DNA of 60,134 bases, taken from assembly GCA_902651635.1 (NCBI GenBank), contig CACRSC010000074.1:73838-133971 (forward strand). The letters run 5' to 3'. Both the position numbers and the translations under genes were made by a program. Below the pieces are notes generated by a model. The model ran no database searches. It saw nothing but the letters and a program-made list of their open reading frames with translations, and was not told where the DNA came from. Below, in pieces: positions 12,501 to 21,587 of this stretch (its first letter is position 1; each line of letters begins with the position of its first letter). The stretch is from Mastigamoeba balamuthi (Eukaryota; Evosea; Mastigamoebida; Mastigamoebidae).

Positions 12501-14133
12501 TGAGGATGTCCGGCACGGCGTCGCCGTCCGAGTCGCCGATGCCCTGCGCAAAGCTCCCGAAGCCCGCCTTCTGCACCGTCGTGGCCACGCGTAGGCCGAT
12601 CGTCTGCGCGATGCTGAGACCGCTGTGGATCGACTCGAGGCTGACGGAGAACGAGGGCCACCGCGTCGACGCGCTGCCGTAGAGCACGTAGAGGCGCCCC
12701 ATGTCGTCGACGCGCTCCATCGTCTCGTACTCGTAGCCGCCCGCGTGCGGCGACAGCACGAAGAGGTCCGAGAGACCGTCGCCGTTGAAGTCGCCCGCCG
12801 CTGCGACGGTGCAGTCGGTCTCCTCGACCGTCGCCGCCTCCAGAGCGAAGTTGGTGGTCCCGTCGATGGTCTGGAGCGTCACCGTCGACGCGTTGGTCGG
12901 CCCCAGCAGCACGACGACGTCGGCGCGCTCGCGCTCCCGCGACAGCGCCACGGCGAGGTCCGCGTGCCCGTCGGCGTTGATGTCGCCGGCCGAGGCGACC
13001 ACGGCCGCAGTGGCGCTGTTGCGGTCCCAGAGGGTCACCATGGCGTCCTCGCCGATCGTCTCGTAGACCCGCGTGCGCGCACCGCGCTTCCCGGCGATGA
13101 TGTAGCTCCGCGTGAACATCGAGATGACGGTGGTCGCCAGCAGCACGTCGCCGACAGAGTCCCCGTCGGCGTCGAAGCCCCCGCTGACGCTCATCGCCGT
13201 CCACATGCGGTCGTAGGCGCTGAACCCGCCAAGCCCGGTGACGTTGATGCCGTCCGCGGCGTCAGGCACGTTGGTGCTGTTGCCGAACACGACGACGAGC
13301 TCGTACGTGCCCCACTTCAAGATGCCGAGCGCCGTGTCGACGACGCCGTCGCCGTTGACATCGCCAACGGGCGCCGCTGTGGTGACCGTCTGCCCGGCCA
13401 GGACAAGCGACAGCCTCGTGGTCAGCGCCCTGTCGGCCCTCCCGAGCACAATGCTCGTGTTCAGAAACACGTCCGAGCGCCCGTCGGCATTGATGTCGCC
13501 GACGCCCACGGCCACGCCGTCGAAAGACGAGCAGTTGTCGGCGTCGACGTAGGCGGGGAACGCCGACTTGGCTCGGCCCCAGACGACAGCCGTGCGGCCC
13601 TTGTTGCCCGCCGACAGCACCACGTCTGCATACGCGTCGCCGTCGACGTCGGCAACCCAGAGGCCGTCGCACGTGGCGTCGGCGCTGGTGATGTAGGCGC
13701 CCTCGCCGTTGGTGGCGAGGCTGCCGAGGAGCATCGACCCGAAGTTGACCTCGAGGTTCGAGACGATCGTGTGCGTGGTCCCGGCGAACAGCAGGAACGC
13801 GACGACGCGGTGCGGCAGCGACGAGTTCTTGGCCGAGACGACGACGTCGGAGCGCGACGTGCCGGTGATCTTGCCCGAGGCCACGTGCGAGCCAAAGGCG
13901 AACGTGTACGGCTCGCGCGTGAAGTGCACGCCGGTCCAGCCGTCTGTCAACGTGCTCGTCTTTGTGGTCGAGGGCCACTGCGATGCCCTGCAGGGTGGGG
14001 GGAAAGGGCCGTGGCTAACAGTCAGAAATGCGTCATATTCGACTGTGGTCTCCGGGTTCGAAGCGGACGGAAAACCGCACGACAAAATGTGGGCTTTTGG
14101 GCTGGTGACCATCTCAACACAACACCTGCGCAC
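9579..14133 (-). CDS. FG-GAP beta-propeller receptor with cytoplasmic PARP-type ADP-ribosyltransferase domain
   Basis: About 1,500 residues. The ectodomain has numerous FG-GAP repeats with DxNGDGxxD or DxDGDxxxD calcium sites (roughly residues 60-960), then a cadherin/Ig-like module ending about 1050. A membrane helix spans about 1143-1168, followed by a six-Arg stop-transfer. The cytoplasmic part fits the PARP catalytic fold: a conserved lead-in (VGSIDVVYCPALERLFEARA), then LWHGT with His1309, FGKGVY with Tyr1340, and in the last exon YREVVVFEASQCLPRYVV, supplying the Glu of the H-Y-E triad. A 58-nt phase-0 intron at 9903-9960 (donor GTGCGA, internal CTAAC) must be removed to join the last exon. 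The true N-terminus is uncertain: a good acceptor (TTTCCCCCCACCCTGCAG) sits at about 13998, so the signal peptide is probably on an unseen upstream exon. A receptor whose intracellular effector is an ADP-ribosyltransferase is my inference from domain order. Confidence 0.82.
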
Positions 14134-14782
14134 TCAACCCCATCAACGCGGTACCCTCCCTCTCTTTCGAGCGTCCTCTCGATTCCGTGGAGATGCGCTT
14201 CTTTTGTCTCATGAGGTTTTTTTCCATCCCACCCCACACGGTTCGGTTTGTCAATGCGAGCACTGATTCACTCCGCACCACGCCAGTGTGCAGTGAAGTC
14301 GGGCTCAGGGAGGGCGGGGGCGGGGGGGGCTCACATAGCAAGGGTCTGGAGAACCACCAACATGGCAAGAAGGGGGAGACTGGCCCGTCCGGGGACGTCT
14401 TTGCAGCTCCTGGGCATCCTGCGTGTCCTATCCTCGGGTGCTGGCAATTTGCTTGACACCCCAAGTGAATTGGAAAATAATGAGAGCAAACTCAATCCTC
14501 AGAGATTTAGTTACCGGTTTTCCGTTAGGGTCTTCCCAGAAAGGCATGGTGAGTGCAACCGGTGAGAGGGTGTCCAATCTTAATTGATGGCACGACTCTT
14601 CGCATTTCTCGCTGTAAACACAGCGTCGCTGTCACTCACAGCCTAGACACCGTGGGCCTCTCTGCCTTTAGTGGCTATTTTCAATGTTGAATTTCCTTCG
14701 TTACGTTCGCAATTTCTGTGTCGCGCAATTCAATTGATTTTGCCCGGGCAAGAGAACAGCCCACCAGAGGCCCTGGGCCGAG
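14134..14782. other. Intergenic region, possibly holding exon 1 of the FG-GAP/PARP gene
   Basis: No supportable CDS. The missing signal-peptide exon of the minus-strand FG-GAP/PARP gene should lie here, but I could not identify it. A plus-strand frame from 14361 starts MARRGRLARPGTSLQLLGIL and looks mildly signal-peptide-like, but leads nowhere. Confidence 0.4.
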
Positions 14783-15428
14783 TCAGCCCCTGAGGACGCG
14801 GTAGACCTGCGCGCGCTGCTCGTGCGTCTCGGGGCTGGTGAACCTGCCGGGGCACTGGCGGCACTGGGCCCTGTCGGCGTGGCAGCGCTGCACGAGGGCG
14901 ACGGCCTCGCTGGCCCCCAGCCCGTACAGCTCCGCCACCACCAGCGCCCCCAGCGTCCCCGTCCGCCCGTGGCCCCCCATGCAGTGCACGTACACCGCCC
15001 GCCCCTCCCGCACGCGCCGCGCCACCTCCCTCGCCATCCCCAGCGCCCCGCTGCGCAGTGTGTGGCCGCTCAGATCTCGAAAATAGAGAATATCCCGATC
15101 TTGCGCGCCTGTCCGAGGCGAAGGGCTTGCGGTTCTCGCACGGGTAGCGGAGGAACTCGAGGCGGGAGGGGTCGAGGCGCAGCGAGGCGGCGCAGTCGCG
15201 CGCGCGGGACTCGTAGGCGCCGCCCGAAGCGGCGCGCTCAGAGTCGGTGAGAAGCGAGACGAAGACGGTGACGCCGGCGGCGAGGGCGGCGGCGAGCAGC
15301 GACGAGCGCGGGAGGGCGCCGACGAGCAGGCGGCCCGGCACCAGCCAGTTGGCGTGCGCGTGGGGGCCCGCCATGTCCGCCTCGTCCGACGGCAGCGGCG
15401 GCAGCGGCGGCAGTGCGGGCTGCTCCAT
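14783..15428 (-). CDS. Dual-specificity / tyrosine phosphatase (CX5R family)
   Basis: Two exons (15142-15428 and 14783-15050) join across a 91-nt phase-2 intron (donor GTGCGAG, acceptor TGCGCAG) to 184 residues. The active-site loop is VHCMGGHGRTG, a CX5R P-loop. The N-terminal half contains NWLVPGRLLVGALPRSS and GVTVFVSLLTDSE, typical of small cytosolic protein phosphatases related to the bacterial and plant DSP group. The intron is AT-richer than its flanks. The start at 15428 (MEQPALPP) is preferred because the upstream extension is not protein-like. Substrate unknown: phosphoproteins or a phosphoinositide are both possible for this fold. Confidence 0.82.
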
Positions 15429-15720
15429 CCGGGGACGTCCGGGGGGACGGTGTGCAATTGCTCTCTGAGCTCTGAGCTCTGAGCTGAGAGGAACGAAATG
15501 ACGGAAGTCTGGTGTGTTGATTGCTCGGGGATCCACAACTGATTTTGATGAAGATACCGCTGGCGATATATAAATTGAGATCCCGCGACTGGATTCGGAT
15601 TCGATGGTGGTCAGATTTTCATCGGCACAGAAAATCGTTCAGCGCAATCTACCCAGCACAGTCACACAATCTTCCGGTTGTTCGGCGGTTGTTGAGCTCG
15701 CCTACCTGTTGTTGCGTAGA

Positions 15721-16855
15721 ATGGCGCGCGCTGCGGTGCAGTGGGCCGCCTTCGTGGCGCTGGGCGCTGCGGCAGCGGCCACGTGGTACACGGAGAGCGC
15801 CTCCTCGTGCTTCAGCGACCGCCTGACGGCCAAGCCCCCGGGCCTCAGCCGCCCCGCCGCCACGCTTCTCGCCCAGGTCTCACCGCGTTTGCGGGGCCAA
15901 TAATCCCACCCGGACTGAAAATCCCCGGGGCGCGCCCCCCGCGTGTGCTGTGCGCAGGTGGTCTTTGCGTTTATCTACGCGGTTCCGCCGCGCTCGTTCA
16001 GCAGGCGCGCCGTCATCGCGTGGCCGCTCTGCGCGCTGCTGTTCTTCGCCGCCTACACGTGGGTCGCCCTCGCCCGCGAGTGGCAGGGCGACCTCTCCTG
16101 CGGCTCCGCCCGCTCCAAGCACGCCAACGGCATCAGGTCCGTCCCATCTCAGCCCATACCCACCGAAAGCACACAAAAACCCGCTCAAGCCCTCTTTGGG
16201 AGGGTTCATGCCACGCGAGCACCTGGGGCTGTACTGCTCATTCAGGCAGCAGGCAGCTCTCTGCTTGCTCGTGTGCGCTCTGGCGCTGGCCTGGCAATTG
16301 ACTTGGGGCTCACTCGGAGCCGGTGGTGCTGACCCAGCAATTGACTTTGGGGGCCGCAGCGGGCACGCGATGTACTACCTCTACGTGGTGCTGGCGCTGC
16401 TGAGCGCGCTGCGCGAGTCGGCGCGGGCCGGGCAGCGGTGGAAGGCGCTGGGGTCGTGGTGCCTGCTGGCCGCGCAGTCGGCCCTGACGCTGTGGATCAT
16501 CTGCATGTCGTGGGCGCGCGGCTACCACAGCCCGCGCCAGATCCTCCTGGGCGCCTGCGCGGGGCTGGCGCTCGAGCGCCTCCTGTGGGTCCTCGTGCGC
16601 GCCGCGCGGTCCTCGCGCGCTTCGTGCGCCGCTGTGACGGCCGCGCTGGCCGCAGTGATGGTCGCCGGGTACCTGAGCGTCGTCACGGTGTACACGGGCG
16701 CCAGGAGGCCGCTGTTCGACCAGGACGTCGCTGCTGCTGCCGTAGCCATCGCGGCGCTGGCGCTGCACTGCGCGGTCCCCGAGGGCAGCGGCGGCCTCAA
16801 GGCGCGCGGCTCCAGGAAGAGCAGGGGGAGCCCAACGCACGCCAAAGTGAACTGA
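15721..16855 (+). CDS. PAP2-superfamily integral membrane phosphatase (dolichyldiphosphatase- or lipid phosphatase-like)
   Basis: Three exons (15721-15876, 15958-16136, 16360-16855) join in frame to 276 residues. Several hydrophobic helices (VVFAFIYAVP, AVIAWPLCALLFFAAYTWV, YYLYVVLALLSAL, CLLAAQSALTLWIICMSW) alternate with the PAP2 signature elements SKHANGISGHAMYY and WARGYHSPRQILLGACAG. These carry the two His residues of the acid-phosphatase mechanism. The SGH motif is created only after the second intron is spliced (AG|C GGG CAC), which supports that junction. The family dephosphorylates lipid phosphates or dolichyl diphosphate in the ER or Golgi; the exact substrate cannot be read from sequence. 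The second intron holds a short internal duplication around caattgactt. Confidence 0.82.
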
Positions 16856-16859
16856 AACA

Positions 16860-17725
16860 GAGACTGGTCTCCGGCCACTCTTCTGCTCATCTCGGTGCCG
16901 CGGACGTGCCAACCGCAGGTCTCCTACCTCCGTGAGAGCAAGCCCTGAGCATTTTGCCTGCCACTGGAGTATTAGTCTGCGTGCACTTAAGACTTAATTT
17001 CGTGCGAGCCCAGCAGGAAACCGAAAGTGTCGGGTATCAGCGCTCAGGATTTGCCGAAATCACAATTGATCTGTCCCTCCAGACAGATCTTCCTGTCTGA
17101 GATTCCCCAGGGCACAGAACTGGGAATTGGATCGACTGCCGAGAATTCACTGGCTAGCAATGCGATGAGGCACTGACACGCTTGGTGAGAATTCTCCGTA
17201 ACCAGGACCGACCCCGACTCGACACACTCACTGGCGGTCGTACAAGTAAGTTGGAGTTGCACGTGGTCTTTATCGCACAGCATGCTGGCAACATGAGCGT
17301 GCCGTCCGACCCTTACGAGCAGTGCTATCGTGTTCCACAGCTCGCGACTGGTCTTTCATGCTCTGCAGCTGCTTGATCATCCGTTCAAGTGATGATATAA
17401 CAACGCTTGCAGCAGCTATCTGACCACCCCGTTCACCTTGCCAGCACAGATGCAGCCTTGCCTTCCGCGTGAAAAGCCCTGAGTGGGACTCGTGTCTCCC
17501 TGGAGGACGTCGCTGAGTCTCACTGGCAGAAGGGACACAGCAAACTGAGGCGGGACACAAGATCTTGCCGGTGCCCGCGCCCCACGTGCACTCTACGGCT
17601 CTAGCACTGAATAGGAAAGAAGCTCGTTGTATCAGTCCAGAAGATATAATTGATCAATGGGAATGGGCCATGGGCGTCTGCCATGCAGAACTCGATTACA
17701 TATGTGTTCGCCATAAGACTCTGCT
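16860..17725. other. Intergenic region with a copy of the effector 5' flank
   Basis: No credible gene. The stretch 17070-17240 repeats the region upstream of the neighbouring effector gene (19730-19965). The rest is unremarkable. Confidence 0.5.
17070..17240. repeat. Direct repeat: copy of the CR-type effector upstream region
   Basis: The block from about ggcacagaac through ggaattggat, gaattcactggctagc and gatgagncactgacacg is also present at 19790-19865, with further similarity on both sides. The 19.8 kb copy is the immediate 5' flank of the effector gene starting at 19721; this copy lies beyond that gene's 3' end. It may be what is left of the upstream region of a deleted sister gene, or one end of a duplicated unit. 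Confidence 0.7.
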
Positions 17726-19721
17726 CTACGGGTATTCTGCAAGGAGCTGTTGAACCATCTCGTCGTCGTGATCGCATTTCATGGGCATGGAGTCGGAGGC
17801 ACCCTCGGGCCACAGAACCTCCGTGTGATTCATGAAGGTCGGGTACCTGTCAATGTCGGCCTTGCCCGCCCAGTCAAAGTCAACGATGAACGCGGCCACC
17901 TTGTCACCACACATCCTTCCAAAGATGTTCGGGTACCTCAGATCGCCGTGCACGAGGTTGCTTGTGCGAAGGAGTTTCAGGACCTCCAGAAGCGAGTCCC
18001 GGAAGACAGTCCCCCCAGCGGCCACCGCCTTGTCGAACTCCAGCAGCTCCTCGCACCACTCCATTATCACCACGCGCCACCCGCCGCCAGGCTCCCCGAG
18101 TGCCCCCTCGTACAGCAGCTTCGGGGCCATCTGGTGCTCCGAGAGCAGGATGTGTGCCTCCTTTCCGTAACGCCGCACAAATTTGATTGCTAGCTGCTTC
18201 GGCATGTCGAGGTTGCCACCAGCGTCGACGACCTCTGCGCGGAATAGGAGCTTCTTCGCCTGCGGCCACTCGGTGTATTTGAACCGTATGGTGGCCCCGC
18301 TCTCGGTTTGGAAGTGCTCCACGTATGGGTAGTATTGCACGAGCGGGCTTGTTGCGCTGATGCTTCCAATAACGTTGGTGTAGTGCGCCAAGAGCATCGG
18401 CAGGGTCAGCTTCAAGGCGTGGACGAAACGCGCCGCGCTGAGCATCGCGTCTGATATTGGCAGCAGGTTGAGGGTTACTACGGGGTCCACACGACGCCCA
18501 GCAGCAACGTGAACTCGCAGTAGTGGGCCCTCAAGCTCCAACAGGACCGCTGGACACGGCGACCTGTCCACAACACTCTCGACGTCGTCCTTTGCCCAGA
18601 AGCGCGCATAGTAAAGGACGTTCTGCACAACGAGATCGCCCCCTTGGGGTGCAATTTCAGTCATTGAGGTTCGAGAGTATGAAGGCAGCGTACCCTTGCC
18701 AGTGTCCGGCTTGACCTCGAGGTTTGCCAGCATTGCCAAGAGAGGGCCGCCGCAAACGACGCTGCCGTCTGTCTTCATGCCGTCGATCGTGTACGGGTAA
18801 AAATTGGCCATTTTGAGGGTGTCCATCAGCGGCTGGAATGCGGCACGGAAGCCGTCTGCCCTTTTGGCCTCGCCATCCGGGCCGTAGCAGAAGTTTGGCA
18901 TTGTTTTCACCAGGTTCTGCACGACCTGCCCGGCGTCGTAAGATGGTGGCTACAGCGAGAGGAGAGAGCACATGCATACCTGGCAGTCGTCCTTGTCAGG
19001 CAGTGCGCTGACGCACATCTCTGCGAAGGCTTGGAGCTCCTGCGACAATAGCACAGCGGGAATGCCGCCTGACGTGCCAGCGGGCCTGTGGCAGAACAGG
19101 ACCGTTTTCTCTGCCCGCTGCGGGCTTTCGAGCAGGCTGATGTCGCTCGCGACCGAAGACGGAGATTTCTTTGCCCTCTCCGACCACTTGTAGGCTTCGC
19201 GCACCGCTGCGGGCGACAGTACCGGCGTGGCCGCGGGAGTAAGCTGGGGGGCCTCGACGCCCATCTGGCACAAGGCGCCGGCAAAGGTCTGGGCGGCCAC
19301 CACGCCCTCGAGCACCTCGTCGTCGAGCCTGGCGAAGTCGAGGCGCTGCTCGAGCTGCTCGCGGTCCGTCACGCGCAGGCGCTTCTTCTCGCGGTCCTCC
19401 AGCCTGTCGTACAGCGACCACACGCGCTTGCGCGCTGCCGCCCGCAGGGCTTTCCGCTCTGCCTTCTCAGCGCGCTGCCGCTCCGCGTCGGCGGTGTCCT
19501 GCACGCAGGTGAGTGGGCGCTGGCAGGCGACCGCGGCGCACCACGAGCTGCTTGACGGACTGCTGCGAGACGGCGCACGCGCGGCACGCCGGCGCGAACA
19601 CAGAGGCATGGGCGACGACGAAGCTCCGCAGCGAGGCGAGCCTGAACTTATCGTCGGCCACGGCCATTGCCGAGTCCACGAACGACGACACCACCGCCTC
19701 GTCATCAGTCCCTGTCGCCAT
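17726..19721 (-). CDS. Crinkler (CR)-type effector-like protein: nuclease-like plus kinase-like domains
   Basis: Three exons (19542-19721, 18980-19498, 17726-18949) with phase-0 introns of 43 and 30 nt give 640 residues. Residues 1-230 are helical, with a strongly charged coiled-coil (AERQRAEKAERKALRAAARK) and no signal peptide. The next section (about 240-430) fits a restriction-endonuclease-like fold with the core LLAMLANLEVKPDTGKG, containing an ExK pair at about Glu311 and Lys313. The C-terminal third is a protein-kinase-like domain: Lys489 in LAIKFVRRYG, HGDLRYPNIF (Asp569, Asn574) and VDFDWAG (Asp590), ending WPEGA...CDHDDEM. Nuclease plus kinase in this order is known from the Crinkler-RHS effector class of oomycetes, fungi and other eukaryotes. 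That the protein targets rival cells, or transposes, is inference. Catalytic residues look intact. Confidence 0.72.
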
Positions 19722-19729
19722 GGCGGGAA

Positions 19730-19965
19730 ATGGATATCTGTCCCTGCCACAGAGAGATATTCCTCCGAGATACCGATATATGTTTCCCAGGGCACAGAAT
19801 TAGGAATTGGATAGGCTGCCGAGAATTCACTGGCTAGCGATGCGATGAGACACTGACACGCCCCGGGTTCTCAACTGGAGTATCTCGCTCACTTTGCCTT
19901 GCACCAGATTGTCCAGACTGAGAGATGGGAATTCTCTGTTACCAGGGCCGGCCCAGACTCTACTC
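19730..19965. repeat. Direct repeat: upstream region of the 17.7-19.7 kb effector gene
   Basis: Partner of 17070-17240. It begins a few bases upstream of the minus-strand start codon at 19721, so it covers the promoter and 5' UTR. The shared core is tgccgagaattcactggcta. Confidence 0.7.
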
Positions 19966-20227
19966 TGCTATTTCCTCCGCCTTGGAAGAGAGTGGCAGCA
20001 ACAGAGTTGACACCAGTGCCAAACAATAAGTGTTTTATCAAAATTGGCAATCAGATTTTCAGATCTTAAAGGAGAAAAATCTCAATCTGCTGATTTGGAC
20101 GGACCTGGCTGTACAAATCTGGATTCGGAAATATATCTGGTCAGCAGCAATATTTATGAAGGGCTCGACAACAGCAAATCGGCCGTCGGATCCCCTCAAG
20201 TGGTGCCATCGTGTTCCACAGCATGCA

Positions 20228-21273
20228 TTACTGTCCGCAGAGTAAGCATGTCCTTGGGCTGGAGGGGCTTGCCACGGCTCTCGCTGTCCTCAGCTGTATC
20301 TCTGATCCACACAGAGCTGGCGAGTTCTCATCAGTGGCTCCTCTCAGAGTCAGAGCAAACAGGGTGCTGACTGCCTCTGTGGAATCGCCTGAGAAGCATT
20401 GATGCACTGGCACCAGTGCATCCACGCAGAGAGCTCGCTGTCTGTCATGGCGATCCTGCAAGACCATGGTGATGACAGAAATCACCTGGAACACGCTCCT
20501 GGAAGTCAGGCGACTACCAAGGGTACGTGGAGGAGCTGCTGGAACCAGCCAGCACAGTGAGCACCAGGTTGCCCCCTCCAATGACAATGTTGCACAGCAG
20601 GCAGGTTGCAGGCCTGATGATGTGGCCCATGGTCTCTGCACTTTGCAGTACTGCACACGCAGTCTCAGCAGCACCGCACTCGAGCAGGCATGCCAGGAAG
20701 TGCCTGTCCCCAGCAGAGCTCAGCTTGGTGAGCACGTCCCAGACGCTTCTCACTGTCTGTCTTCCCAGCGGGATTGCAGCGGGTCTCATGATGATCCCTA
20801 GTGAATCCCAAGATGAGAGCAGCTCCAGCCTGGACTGGCTCTGGCAAAGTGCACATCACAGAGATGTCCAAGAGGCTTATTTGTGGCAGCTCGAGACTCT
20901 GTGAGGCACAGCGCAGAGCATGCTTGACACTGCGGGCCCGCAGGCACTCCTCATGGACATATGAGGTGGCAGGGGCGAGCATGGTGATGGATTTGCACCT
21001 GGCACGCAGCCCGAGCAGGTGCTGCAAGTGTCTCAGTGTCACCGTGACCGCAGCAGTGGTGAGCGAGACCAGGACAGGCGCAGGCACTGCAGACGACCAC
21101 TGGCAGATAAAGAGGAGGTCAGAGAGGGCATCAGTGGTGATGCTAGGGCTCTGCAGGTGCACTAAGAGCTCGTGAAGGATCTCCTCAGGGGTGACAGCTC
21201 CTGCCAGGCCCTCACGGTACTGCATGGGGGCCTGGGGGAGCTCAGAGAGGACTGCTGCACCACTCTGAGGCAT
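20228..21273 (-). pseudogene. Armadillo/HEAT-type repeat protein, decayed copy 1
   Basis: Three consecutive frames encode parts of one helical-repeat protein related to the intact gene at 47.4-48.9 kb. They read PVLVSLTTAAVTVTLRH..., then SVWDVLTKLSSAGD and LLECGAAETACAVLQSAETM, then [14 protein letters not shown]...STLFALTLRGA. Two frame breaks (about 20780 and 20670-20550) and the missing C-terminal coiled-coil make it non-functional. It is nearly co-linear with 23948-24930. Differences from that copy are overwhelmingly CpG to TpG or CpA. Confidence 0.75.
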
Positions 21274-21397
21274 AAGTGAGTCGCCGACAGCTCACACCAC
21301 TGCACATGCAGGCAGGTGAGGAAGTGGGCCATGTGAGTTATAAAAAGAGAAAACAGTCAGGCAGCATGTGCAAAAGTTCTGGGGGTTCGGTGCGGTT
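20470..21397. repeat. Segmental duplication, copy 1 (CpG-depleted)
   Basis: About 930 bp align end to end with 24083-25010, including non-coding sequence up to the shared block tctgggggttcggtgcggtt. The single undetermined base (n, about 21399) marks the point where the two copies diverge. Together the copies bracket the effector gene at 21588-23735. Confidence 0.85.
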
Positions 21398-21587
21398 GNC
21401 ATTTTTAATTTCTAGGGATCAGCATTCTCATAGCTCTCTTCGAACCTGTCTACAAAATTGGAATTGCAATTCACAAACGAAAAATGTGACCAGGGAGGTC
21501 GTTTTGATGGGCACTGTATTGCGACTTCTATGCAGAGAACAGATTGATATCTTCTCAGATCAATTGCATAGCATCTAAAGCGACCTC

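Noticed and set aside
14361-14565. A plus-strand frame starting with a signal-like MARRGRLARPGTSLQLLGIL
   Set aside because: It loses protein character after about 30 residues and has no splice-consistent continuation.
15051-15141. A frameshift in the phosphatase gene
   Set aside because: A GTGCGAG...TGCGCAG intron of 91 nt with matching phase explains the frame change completely.
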